Part shown: piece by piece, positions 26,938 to 36,500 of the stretch | Position numbering within the stretch: position 1 is the first letter of the stretch | Layout: each line of letters begins with the position of its first letter | NCBI GenBank assembly: GCA_025360015.1 | Contig: JANYCZ010000059.1 | Span: 186,001 to 250,000, forward strand | DNA from: Verrucomicrobiota bacterium | GTDB taxonomy: Bacteria > Verrucomicrobiota > Verrucomicrobiia > Verrucomicrobiales > Verrucomicrobiaceae | Length of the DNA stretch: 64,000 bases | Reading direction: 5' to 3' | The notes under the pieces: generated by a model | The model's input: the letters and a program-made list of their open reading frames with translations, nothing else | Told to the model about the DNA's origin: nothing | The model's database searches: none | Program-made: the position numbers and the translations under genes

Positions 26938-29900
26938 TCAAACACTCGCCTCATAGTGCGCATCTAGCTTCTCATGAAGCGCAAGGATGGCGGCGATGCG
27001 TCGGACATGGTGCGTAAAGGATTGGGCTTCGTCGCTGGTGAGGGGGCGGCCAAGGAGGGCGGACTCGCGGTAGCTAAGCCATTTCTTGAGCACCTGGTAG
27101 CCTCCGAGGGTGTAGTTCCACACGGCTTCAGGCACGTCTTTCCAGCGGGTAGTATCGTTGAGATGGATGTCGAAGTAGCCGTTGCCGCGTGTACCGAGGG
27201 CGACCTGCCCAGGACCTGGCATGGTGACCCCGCCTTGGCCTGCGTAACCCCAGCGAGCTGCGATGGCGAGGTCTGGAGTCTTCTCGCCTTTCTTCACCGC
27301 GAGCTCACCGAGTCCTTTCAAATCGGCGCGCACCTTTAGGCTGGTGATGCCTTCGACGGGCGTCTCGGGATCAAGCAGAGAAGCAATCTGGCGACCGAGG
27401 TCGGCTCCGGTACGAAGGATTTTGGCGGTCTTTGGCAGGGGCACGCGGGGCCAGTTCTGAGTCAAAGCAGCGGCATTTTCTTCGAGATAGCGAGACGCAT
27501 GTCCGATCGCGAGTACATGAAACCAAATCAGCGTGGAAGTTTCATCGTCGTCTTTAAACTTCAGACCAAGCGATGCCAAATACTTATGGGCAAACGATGA
27601 GAGGTTGGCTTTTCGGTGTGCCGTGGAACTGGAGAAGAGGTCTTCTGATTCGGTGCATAGGGAACTCCCGCCTGAATAGCTGTAAAGCGGGAAGAACGAG
27701 CAACCTGGACGAGTCATGTGATGGTCACCGAGATTCTGTGTCACTGCAAAGGGAGTGCCTTCTTTGGTTCGTTCGGCCTTTTGACGTGACGACAGAAAAT
27801 GATTGCCCGGACGAACGAGATCCATGAGTTCGAGTCTTCGCTCATCGAGCAGTTTGGTTCGTGGATGCCAATAAAGCCAACGTATATCAAATGGTCGATA
27901 AGCAAACCTCACGAACATACCGCTTGTGATACCACACTTTACGAGTTCAGATCTCACAGCCTTCGAGTCAAATCGCTTTGTCGAATCGAAGAGATCGGAC
28001 ATCTCCCGCTTCAACACTCGATCATCAAGCTTAGCATCGAAGTAGCGTTCCATTCGGTCCCGCAGCTTGACTTCTGTTATGTCGGACAAAGCCATGTCAC
28101 GACTACTCTTCACACCAGGATATACGACTGGGAACAAATCCGTGAGCAGATGCCACGTTGCGTAATTTTCCGTCATCCCCATCGGCACGAAAGGCAGTCC
28201 GAGCTTTATCGTCGGCTTGAGTACCTTTTTTGGCTTCGGTTTATCTACCGAAGCCTCAATCTCCGCCCGTTTCTCTTTTCCCCACCAATGCCGGAAGCCA
28301 AGTTCGGCGTTGGGATCGTAGGAAGAATCGTCTGTGGCATCCTCACGGACGCGAGTGTGATTCCTCGGCCTGCGCTCCATGAGGGCAATAGCCGTACCGA
28401 CCTGGATACCTTCGCGGTTCTTCTCAGTGGAGAAAACGCTGGGGTCGGGCTGGCCGTCGGGGGTCTTTTTGCCGGTCTTGTATTTGTCACCATTGAGACA
28501 GTCGATGGTGATGGCATCGAAGACCTCCATGAAGCGCTCGCGCATGCCGGTGTGGGAGAGGCCGTCGAGCCAGGAGTAGTTGCTGATAAAGCAGACGATG
28601 CCCTTGGCATCACTGCGCGGCGGGCCAGGCTTGATGTCATCGCTCTGCGGCACGCCTTCGGTGATACGGCGCTCGGCCATGCGAAAGAAGCGGATGTAAA
28701 GGTCATTAAGCCCCTGGCCTTGCGGCTTTGGTGCTGCTTTGGTCTCGCGGTAGGCTTCGCTGAGATTTCGCTCTTCCTCGACTGCCATGTCTGCAAAGCC
28801 GTCATACGGAGGGTTGCCGAGAATGACTAGAATCTGCTCCTGCTGTTTCACATGGTCGGCGGCATCACGTTCGGCTGCGAACTCAGAGAACGGCAAGTCT
28901 TTGGGAGATTTGATGGGCACCCAACCGGTGAGTGCATTCGTGAGGAAAACACCGGCACGCTCGTCTTTCTCATGGTCCAATGCCGCTCCCCAGCGGGTGA
29001 GCATGAGGTCGATCTGGAGATGAGAAACAACATACGGTGCGGGAAGTAGCTCGAAGCCATAGAGGCGGTGCTTGGCCACTTCTCTGATTTTGAGCCCAGC
29101 CTGACTTTCGCCGTATGCTTCGACGAGGCGGCGGCGGATGAGTTTCAAGGTCTCGACGAGGTAGGCACCGGTGCCGCAACAGGGATCCAGCACGATCACA
29201 CTGGGATCGGCGAGCCCATCGGGCAGGTTGAAGTTTTCCCGCAAGGCCTTGTCCACGCTGCCCACCATGTAGCGGACGATCTCCGGCGGTGTATACCAGA
29301 CGCCGAAATCTTTTCTCAACTCGGGATCGAACTCGGCGAGGAAGGGCTCATAGAAATACTGCACGGCGTCGCCCATGTCGTATCGCTTGAAGAATGATAT
29401 TCGATCCACGCGAGCGAGGCAGTCCTCCGTCCAGTCGAGCACTTCTTCCAGGTCAAGAGCACGGATGTTTGATGGATAAGCGACCTGATGAAAAAGACTC
29501 CGGAGAATCGGCAGGCCAAGATGATCAACGGCGCTTTTCCAATTGAATCGGTCACAGCGTGCAGGCTCTGCTTCATGCCAGAGCACCCAAGCCGAGAAGA
29601 TGCCGTAGAAGAGGGTCTGGATGAGTGTTGATTGGAAGAAGTGAATGCCTTTCTCTCCCTCGAACCGAACACCGAGCGAATCGCTGAGGGCCTTTTTCAC
29701 CGGTTCCAGCGTACCCATGGGGGCGATCTCGACACGGGCGCGAGCTTCACGAGCATAACTGGCGAGGAAGGCTGCAAGGTCCTGCGGCGTGGCAAGACGT
29801 GCCGTGCTGAGCAAAGCACGACGCAGGAACTGCCAGATGCGCTCATGCTCGGGGTGCTTTGGATCATTGCGCAGTGTATGGATCTTGCTCCAAAACTCTT

Positions 29901-30339
29901 TTTCGCTGGCCGCGATGAGGAGATGCTCGCCTTTGACAGCCTTCCCACCCACCCAGGACCAGAGCGCAAACGCGCGATAGTTCGTGAGAAGAATCTGGCC
30001 GTAATGCTCCAGATAGTTGCGCACCTGCGGACTGCTCTCGAAGGCGGAGAGGTCTTTATCGAGCGGCTTGACCTCGATAACGCCTCGTTCGGGCTTGAGC
30101 TTGAACAGAGGCTCTTCGCCAGAGCCATATTTCCTGAGTTCCTTGGCCGAATAGAGCCCACCATCGGGAATGCCCGCGCCGTTGTTGGCGGGATTGATGA
30201 CAGTACTGATTTTGGGTTTCAGGGACTCGCCCACGGCATTGAGCAGTTTTGAAAGCGCTGGGTAGCCGCTGGTTTCGGGCACACCGACGCCGGAGTGGAG
30301 GTAGAGTTCGTGCAAATAGTCGGCGACAGGATGAGACAT
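26938..30339 (-). CDS. Nuclease-adenine methyltransferase fusion, type ISP/IIG-like restriction enzyme
   Basis: 1133 residues from the ATG at 30339. The N-terminal PD-(D/E)xK-like nuclease has PD at 58-59 and EVK at 89-91. A helical linker follows (about 100-340), then FGVWYTPPEIV (345-355), methyltransferase motif I DPCCGTGAYLVE (385-396), motif IV NPPY (509-512), and a C-terminal target-recognition part (about 700-1120). It should methylate adenine at its site and cut unmodified DNA. Classic type ISP enzymes are longer and carry an ATP-dependent helicase between nuclease and methylase; no Walker A is seen here. It is the first gene of an operon with the TIR protein. Confidence 0.88.
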   Translation of the reverse strand: MSHPVADYLHELYLHSGVGVPETSGYPALSKLLNAVGESLKPKISTVINPANNGAGIPDGGLYSAKELRKYGSGEEPLFKLKPERGVIEVKPLDKDLSAFESSPQVRNYLEHYGQILLTNYRAFALWSWVGGKAVKGEHLLIAASEKEFWSKIHTLRNDPKHPEHERIWQFLRRALLSTARLATPQDLAAFLASYAREARARVEIAPMGTLEPVKKALSDSLGVRFEGEKGIHFFQSTLIQTLFYGIFSAWVLWHEAEPARCDRFNWKSAVDHLGLPILRSLFHQVAYPSNIRALDLEEVLDWTEDCLARVDRISFFKRYDMGDAVQYFYEPFLAEFDPELRKDFGVWYTPPEIVRYMVGSVDKALRENFNLPDGLADPSVIVLDPCCGTGAYLVETLKLIRRRLVEAYGESQAGLKIREVAKHRLYGFELLPAPYVVSHLQIDLMLTRWGAALDHEKDERAGVFLTNALTGWVPIKSPKDLPFSEFAAERDAADHVKQQEQILVILGNPPYDGFADMAVEEERNLSEAYRETKAAPKPQGQGLNDLYIRFFRMAERRITEGVPQSDDIKPGPPRSDAKGIVCFISNYSWLDGLSHTGMRERFMEVFDAITIDCLNGDKYKTGKKTPDGQPDPSVFSTEKNREGIQVGTAIALMERRPRNHTRVREDATDDSSYDPNAELGFRHWWGKEKRAEIEASVDKPKPKKVLKPTIKLGLPFVPMGMTENYATWHLLTDLFPVVYPGVKSSRDMALSDITEVKLRDRMERYFDAKLDDRVLKREMSDLFDSTKRFDSKAVRSELVKCGITSGMFVRFAYRPFDIRWLYWHPRTKLLDERRLELMDLVRPGNHFLSSRQKAERTKEGTPFAVTQNLGDHHMTRPGCSFFPLYSYSGGSSLCTESEDLFSSSTAHRKANLSSFAHKYLASLGLKFKDDDETSTLIWFHVLAIGHASRYLEENAAALTQNWPRVPLPKTAKILRTGADLGRQIASLLDPETPVEGITSLKVRADLKGLGELAVKKGEKTPDLAIAARWGYAGQGGVTMPGPGQVALGTRGNGYFDIHLNDTTRWKDVPEAVWNYTLGGYQVLKKWLSYRESALLGRPLTSDEAQSFTHHVRRIAAILALHEKLDAHYEASV

Positions 30340-30815
30340 GCGTGGGCGGATCAAAGCGGTTCTTAAAACCAATGGCAAGGATTTCGAGACGGAAGAAAAG
30401 TCTGTCAGCTACAAAATTGGGCCATTTGCCTCTCTGATCTCCGAACTCAGCCCATTCCCTTGCGCACCATTCCCGTTGCCAAAACCAAAGCCCCACATGC
30501 GCAGTCATGCTGCCATTCAATCTCTGCCCCCTCTGCATCTCTGCCCCTCTGCGGCAAAAACGAACCTCCCAGCGCCCTCGCCCACGCCTCCTCATCCACA
30601 GCCAAAGCCGCCATCTCAGACTCGGGACCACAATCCAAATCCGGCATTTTCTGAAGGCTTTTATTAGCGTCATATCAGCGGTTAAAAATCCGTCCCATTC
30701 ACAAACCGGCACCCGCACACCCACACACTCGAAGACTCCTCCCTGCACCTTTTTGCGTCTTTTTGCGGCCATTCCTCCGGCTCCCCAAACCACCGTCAAC
30801 AACGTTCAGCCACCG
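30340..30815. other. 476-bp non-coding region with dispersed repeats
   Basis: Contains one GCGGTTAAAAATCCG (30675-30690; like the GTGGTTAAAAATCCGG near 31942), one copy of the TTTTTGCGTCTTTTTGCGGCC motif (30745-30785) and a decamer run at 30791-30820. The first 130 bp lie upstream of the nuclease-methylase start and should carry its promoter; no clear one is seen. Confidence 0.45.
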
Positions 30816-30820
30816 TCAAC
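30791..30820. repeat. Decamer tandem repeat (three units)
   Basis: CACCGTCAAC, AACGTTCAGC, CACCGTCAAC in exact 10-bp register, matching the runs at 25491 and 32176. Confidence 0.5.
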
Positions 30821-31244
30821 TCCCCTCCCCGTCCCTCCCCCGCAGCCGCGCCCTCACCAGCTCCGCAATCACCTCCGGCGTCGCATACGGAACCGGCCCC
30901 GGCACACCCGCGTTAGCAGCAGCAGCCGGACGCGCTTCCCGCCCAAGATCATACAGCTTCACGATCTGATCCAGCGCCTTAAGCCGCACCGACAGCATCG
31001 GCGGCGTCACTGTCGAAACCACCGGCGCAGACCCGTCTTCACCCCCTTTCTTGTTCCCCTTCCCGCCCTCGTCCGTCACCTCAGGAAACGTCGCCTCCAC
31101 CGTCTGCCACAGCGCCAGACTCAGACATTCCCGCAGCACCACAAAATCCGCCTCCGACTGCGGCCCCACCGCCCCGCCCCCGCAGGCCTCAGAAGCAGCA
31201 GAAGGTGAAGAAGAAGAAGAAAAGGAAAAAGAGGAAGAATCCAT
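30816..31244 (-). CDS. Hypothetical protein
   Basis: 142 residues from the ATG at 31244. The start is a Ser-rich stretch (SSSFSFSSSSSP). A helical middle reads LRECLSLALWQTVEATFPEV and MLSVRLKALDQIVKLYDLG, then PEVIAELVRARLRG. The third codon positions are strongly G/C, supporting real coding, but no family was recognised. It lies in the repeat-rich accessory region next to the restriction operon, on the same strand 476 bp away. A DNA-packaging or regulatory role is only a guess. Confidence 0.5.
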   Translation of the reverse strand: MDSSSFSFSSSSSPSAASEACGGGAVGPQSEADFVVLRECLSLALWQTVEATFPEVTDEGGKGNKKGGEDGSAPVVSTVTPPMLSVRLKALDQIVKLYDLGREARPAAAANAGVPGPVPYATPEVIAELVRARLRGRDGEGS

Positions 31245-31392
31245 GATCAGAAAAAAGCTAAGTTGTTTAGGTATAAACGGGTATCCAATGCCACAACCAA
31301 ACAGCCACGGCACCCCACACTCCTTGGGCCCACTTTCCCAAACTCAACCGAATTATTATTTTAAAAAAGCTCCCCCACGATCCCTCTGCATT

Positions 31393-31407
31393 CCGCACAT
31401 TCCCTCG
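31393..31407. repeat. 15-bp direct repeat, right copy
   Basis: CCGCACATTCCCTCG, identical to 25993-26007; the two enclose 5.4 kb with the TIR, nuclease-methylase and hypothetical genes. Confidence 0.4.
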
Positions 31408-31520
31408 CAACCCCATTCCTTGCCATTCTCACCCCATCCGCAACGCCACAACCCCTCGTTCGCGGCCAAGCCCGCCAAATAAAACCTCACCCTTTTTTCC
31501 ACCTCTTCCCCTTCTTTCGG

Positions 31521-31765
31521 CCATCCATATCCGCCCCCCTTTTAGGCCCGTTGCAGCCGCTCCCATCGCACCTCAACATCGCGTCGTTCACGGCCGCCAA
31601 ATAGAAATCTCAGCCTTTTTCACACCTTTTCCCTTCTTTCTGCCATCCATATCCGGCCCTTTTTTAGGCCCGTTGCAGCCGTCCCAATCCGCACCTCAAC
31701 ATCGCGTCGTTCACGGCCGCCAAATAGAAATCTCAGCCTTTTTCACACCTTTTCCCTTCTTTCGG
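31521..31765. repeat. 122/123-bp tandem direct repeat, two full copies
   Basis: Copies start with CCATCCATATCC at 31521 and 31643, and a truncated third at 31766. Each continues GGCCCGTTGCAGCCG, CACCTCAACATCGCGTCG and CCTTTTCCCTTCTTTC. A more diverged copy precedes (31440-31520). The two full copies are nearly identical. Confidence 0.88.
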
Positions 31766-32175
31766 CCATCCATATCCGGCCACCCACTTGTGCCCACTCC
31801 ATCCGCAACACCACAAAACGCAGGAAACCCATCCCGTTCCTGCCTTCCTGCCTTCCTGCCTTCCTTATTTTCACCCCGGTAAATTCATTTCAGAGAGCCA
31901 GGACTCTGATTCTGAATTAGTGTCCGATTAGTGTCCGATTAGTGGTTAAAAATCCGGCCCTCCCCCAAAAACACCGCGCATCACCCAGCGCCTCTCAACC
32001 ACTGATAAAGACAACTCAGTCATTCATCATCAGTGCAAGTCAGTGTAAGTCAGTGGTTCAAATCCGACTTCCCCAACCACCCATTCCTCCGCACCAGGCT
32101 ACCGCGCAGAGTGTCCGTCAACCACCGCGCTGCCCACCACCCCTCTTCCGCCCTCTTCTCCCTCTCCCCAATCCA

Positions 32176-32215
32176 CCGTCAACAACAGTCAACAACCGTA
32201 AACAACCGTCAACTC
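32176..32215. repeat. Decamer tandem repeat (four units)
   Basis: CCGTCAACAA, CAGTCAACAA, CCGTAAACAA, CCGTCAACTC in exact 10-bp register. Confidence 0.65.
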
Positions 32216-32286
32216 CCCCCACAAAAAAACCCCGCCTGCCTCACAGCAAACGGGGTTCTCAAAACAAACTTCAGCCGCCTCGCAGC

Positions 32287-32727
32287 CTACTTGATCTCCT
32301 GCGCCCAGAAAATGTGCCAGTCGTCCAGGTTGTTCAGATCCACCGCACCCGGATTCACACTGCCGTCATCCGCCACACCATCCGCATCCAGAATCGTCTT
32401 CCGCGTCTCATCATCATGGATGTACCCCAGGATCGCCTGATTGTGCTTATACAGGTCGCCCTTCGTCAGCTTCACACCCGGCTGCCCCTTCACCCAGCTC
32501 TCCAGCTGCGGATAGCTCGGCTTCGTCGCGATGAACGTCTTAAACGTCTCGATGTTGATCCCCAGCGCATCCAGCGTCATCTGGTCATACCCGCAGCCAA
32601 TGCCCGGATAATCCTTGTGCAGCTTGCCCGCAGCAGCCAGCGAAGCCTTCTGCCACAAACGCGGAAGATGAATGACACCAAGAGGCCCCGCGATGGCGGA
32701 ACTGATAAGAGGAACGATCTGACTCAT
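32287..32727 (-). CDS. DUF5069 family protein
   Basis: 146 residues from the ATG at 32727; the longer frame to 32940 reads implausible Cys/Arg-rich sequence. Family features: LPRLWQKASLAAAGKLHKDY, GCGYDQMTLDALGI, SYPQLESWVKGQPG, and a C-terminal HDDETRKTILDADG-like helix. DUF5069 proteins are small, cytoplasmic and of unknown role, common in Verrucomicrobiota. A second one is at 53705-54175. No operon partner. Confidence 0.75.
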   Translation of the reverse strand: MSQIVPLISSAIAGPLGVIHLPRLWQKASLAAAGKLHKDYPGIGCGYDQMTLDALGINIETFKTFIATKPSYPQLESWVKGQPGVKLTKGDLYKHNQAILGYIHDDETRKTILDADGVADDGSVNPGAVDLNNLDDWHIFWAQEIK

Positions 32728-32955
32728 ATTGAATGATGGAATGTAGGTTGGATTTTCGGGACAGCCATTCGCAACGCACGAACGCATCCCCGACTTTGAC
32801 CGTTGACCCGTGCAGCAGCAAGAGCAAATCCACCCGTCCACATTTGGAACTCCATAAGCGCGTGCAGTGTTTCCCAAAACGGATTTCCGGAAAGCGGCTC
32901 TTGGCGGACCAAGCACCCTACCTCGCGCCCGCACGCGCATGCTCAGCGCTGGTAG

Positions 32956-32977
32956 GGCTGGCTGTCCTCAGCCAGCC
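32956..32977. repeat. Hairpin, 9-bp stem with TCCT loop
   Basis: GGCTGGCTG-TCCT-CAGCCAGCC. It shares flanks with 24651-24672, but stem pairs 3 and 4 are C-G and T-A here instead of A-T and G-C, so pairing is kept by double changes. Confidence 0.7.
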
Positions 32978-33228
32978 GCCGTCGAAGCCCATAGTCTTCG
33001 AGCTAGAAACAACCTGCTAAACGGAAATGAGTTATGCGAACCGGTATAAATCCGAATTCCTTGGGACAAGAAAATTTCCCAACCTCTGAACTTCTGAAAT
33101 TTTCTTACCCCTAATTTTTTTACCTTTTTCAGGCTCAATCTCTGCGGCGCAAAATCAGGGTTCCCCAAGGCCTCAGATCCACATTCCTGCATCTTGCGCG
33201 AGAGCATGACAGTACAAGATCTAATTCC

Positions 33229-33520
33229 GTGGAATTTTTGCGGCAAAAAGATTCCCCCGACCTCCCGCCTCTAAAATTTTTCCGCCCCCATTTTTCAGCC
33301 CTTTTCCGCCTCTTTGCGCCATCTATTCCGGTCAACCACTTTGCGCCTTCTTGCGGCAAACTATTCCGGTCATCATTTTTCCACTTCTTTCCTCTCTTTC
33401 GGCCATCCTTTATGGCCCCTCTTTTTTGAATCTTTTTGCGTCTCTTTGCGGCCCACCACTCCGCCTCCCCTTTTTCCACCTCTTTCCCCTCTTTCGGCCA
33501 ACCAAATTCTGCTCCAAAGA
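33229..33520. repeat. Run of degenerate T-rich intergenic motifs
   Basis: Alternating blocks of the type CTTTTTGCGTCTCTTTGCGGC-(5-8 bp)-TTCCGGTC and CCACTTCTTTCCTCTCTTTCGGCCATC. At least five blocks can be picked out. Single copies occur at 2308-2356, 15885-15935 and 30745-30785. Confidence 0.55.
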
Positions 33521-33535
33521 TCATAACCCCCTTCC

Positions 33536-36500
33536 ATGAAAAACCTCCGCCACCTCGCCCTGGCCGCGCTCCTCGCCCTCCCCTGCCTCGCCGCTGACGA
33601 AACACCCGCAAAGACCAAAGCCCCCAAGTCCGCACCCCCCAAGTCCCCCCTCGAACTCCACCGCTGGTCCGGCACCCTCAACGTCCCCGATCCCGTCGCC
33701 GTCACCGTCGATCCCCAGGGCCGCATCTACGTCTCCGCCACCACCCGCCGCAAAGTCGCCGACCTCGACATCCGCGAGCATCCCCAGTGGATCCCCGACG
33801 ACGTCGCCCTCACCAGCGTCGAAGAAAAAGAAGCCTTCCTCAAACGCGAGCTCGCCCCCGGCAAAACCCGCCTCCCCCGCGGCAGCCTCGCCGACCACAA
33901 CAAAGACGGCTCCATCGACTGGAAAGACCTCACCGTTCACAGCGAGCGCATCTACCAGCTCCGCGACACCGACCACGACGGCACCGCCGACAAACTCACC
34001 ACTTTCGCCGAAGGCTTCAACAGCGTCGTCACCGGCATCGCCGCCGGCATCCTCTACCACGACGGCTGGGTCTATGTCACCGTCGCCCCAGATCTCATCC
34101 GCCTCCGCGACACCAACGACGACGGCATCGCCGACGAACGCGAAATCGTCGCCCACGGCTTCGGCATCCACATCGCCTACGCCGGCCACGACATGCACGG
34201 CCCCCGCATCGGCCCCGACGGCCGCATCTACTGGAGCATCGGCGACAAAGGCGTCAACGTCACCAGCAAGGAAGGCCAGCACTTCTATTACCCCCACGAA
34301 GGCTGCATCATGCGCTGCGAGCCCGACGGCACCGCCTTCGAAGTCTTCGCCCACGGCCTCCGCAACGTCCAGGAAATCGCCTTCGACAACTACGGCAACA
34401 TCTTCGGCGTCGACAACGACGCCGACATGCCCGGCGAGCGCGAACGCTTCGTTTACATCACCGAGCGCAGCGACTCTGGCTGGCGCTGCAGCCATCAATA
34501 CCAAAAAGCCGCCAGTCGCTGGATGCGCGACGGCATCTGGCAGCCCGCCCATCCCGGCCAGCCCCTCTTCATCACTCCCCCACTCGCCAACTACTCCAAC
34601 GGCCCCGCCGGATTCATCCACGAACCCGGCACCGCTTTGGGTTCATCCCTCCGCAACCATTTCATCCTCGATCAATTCCCCTCCGGTCAGATGACCGCCT
34701 TCCAGATCGTCCCCAATGGCAGCACCTTCGCCATGAAAAACGAGCGCCTCATCCACAGCGGCCTCATGGGCATCGGCCTCGCCATGGCCCCCACCGGCGA
34801 ACTCATCATCGCCGACTGGGACGGCGGCTACCCCCTCGATCAAAAAGGCGCCATCTGGTTCGCCGACGACCCCACCGCCAAAAACAGCACCGAGCGCCAG
34901 GAAACCGCAAATCTCCTCAACTCCAACACCCTCAACGCCACCCACCTCTCCCACCCCGACCAGCGCGTCCGCCTCCGCGCCCAATTCACCCTCGTCAAAA
35001 AAGGTGATTACACCCTGCTGCAAAAAACAGCACACGACAAAAAAGCCACCCAACTCGCCCGCATCCACGCCATTTGGGGCCTCGGCCAGGGCCTCCGCGC
35101 CAGCAAGGTCGATCCCGCAACTCTTGTGCAGCTACTTGCGGAATCCGACACAGAACTTGTCACCCAGTCCATCAAAATGCTCGGCGATGTCAAAACCAGC
35201 GGCCAGCCCCTCGTGCCACTCCTTGCCCACCCCTCCCAGCGCGTGCGCTTCCACGCCGCCATCGCCCTCGGCAAGCTCCAAGAATCCACCGCAGTCACTC
35301 CCCTGCTCTCCCTTGCCACCAAGGAAAGCACCGACCCCTACATGCGCCACGCCATCGTCACCGGCCTCGCCGGTTGCGCCACCGAGTCTGCTCTCTCATT
35401 CCATCTCAAAGACTCCAGTGCCCTCTGCTGCCTCCTCGCGCTCTCCCGCCAGCACTCCCCCAAAGTCGCCGACTACCTCAAAAACGAAACCCTCGCCCCC
35501 GCAGCCGAACGCGCCATCCACGATGACGCAGGCATCCCCGCCGCCCTGCCTGCCCTCACCACCCGCCCAACCCCACGCGGCCTCAACGCCTGCCTCCGCC
35601 TCGGCATCGCCGAACCGATCATCAGAGCCGCATTGCAGCGCACCCCGTTGCAATCAGAAGCACTCGACGTCCTCCTCACCTTCACCCATCCCCCACGCCT
35701 CGACCGCATCGACGGCATGGCCCACGACCCCGCACCACGTGATGCAGCAGCCTTCGCCTCCCTGCTACAACCCCACCTCGATGCCCTCCTCGCCATCCAG
35801 GACGGCGAACTCAAAGCCAAAGCCGTCGAACTCCTCACCCAGCTCCAGCTAAAAGTCGCCGCCCCCCTCCTCCAGCAGATCATCGCCGATGCCACCGCAC
35901 GCGCCACCCTGCGCGCCGAAGCACTCAAACTCATGGCCTCCCAGCACGCCACCACCTCCGAGTTCGCCACCACCCTCGACCTCTCCCTCTCCAAAACCTC
36001 CCCTCCCGAACTTCGCCGCGAAGCCCTCCGCCAGCTTTTCCTCCACCAGCCCGACCGCGCCATCACCGAAGCCGCCACCGTCCTTGCCTCCGGAGACACC
36101 CCCACGCAACAACTTGCCCTCTCACTCCTCGCCACCTCCAAAGACGACACCCTCATCACCCACTGGCTCGATCTCCTAGCCCAAAACAAAGCCCCCGCCG
36201 CCATCCAGCTCGACATCCTCGAAGCCGCCGCCACCCGCGAAAATTTAAAGGCCAAATGCGCCACCCTGCAGCTCAGTGCATCTGAACTCCTCGAAGGTGG
36301 CGACGCCACCCGCGGCAAAGACATCGTCACCAACAACCTCGCCGCCAACAACCTCGCCGCCAACTGCATCGCCTGCCACACCATCGAAGCCAAGGAAGGC
36401 AGCCAAGTCGGCCCCAATCTAAAGACCATCGGCAGCCAGAAAGACCGCAAATACATCCTCGAATCCCTCCTCACCCCCCTGGCCCAGATCGCCCCCGGCT

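Larger units (their letters stand above)
31245..32286. other. 1042-bp non-coding region, repeat-dense
   Basis: No convincing gene. Contents: an AT-rich patch near 31350-31368, the right 15-bp direct repeat (31393), the 122-bp tandem repeat (31521-31765) with degraded copies on each side, an 8-bp CCTGCCTT run (about 31840-31866), two direct GTGTCCGATTA units (31920-31942), GTGCAAGTCA/GTGTAAGTCA (32033-32052), and a decamer run. Confidence 0.5.
32728..33535. other. 808-bp non-coding region
   Basis: Holds a REP-like hairpin (32956) and, from about 33229 to 33520, an uninterrupted run of degenerate T-rich motifs (for example TTTTTGCGTCTCTTTGCGGCC, TTTCGGCCATCC, CTATTCCGGTCA). Open frames there consist of Lys/Arg-rich repeats and are not genes. 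The promoter of the downstream HEAT/haem gene must lie here. Confidence 0.45.

Noticed and set aside
32048-32062. GTGGTTCAAATCCG, resembling a tRNA T-arm
   Set aside because: No acceptor, D or anticodon arm can be built around it; the same motif (GTGGTTAAAAATCCG) recurs at 30675 and 31942 as a repeat.
33135-33635. 166-codon Lys/Arg-rich minus-strand frame
   Set aside because: It translates the T-rich repeat blocks and overlaps the start of the HEAT/haem gene.
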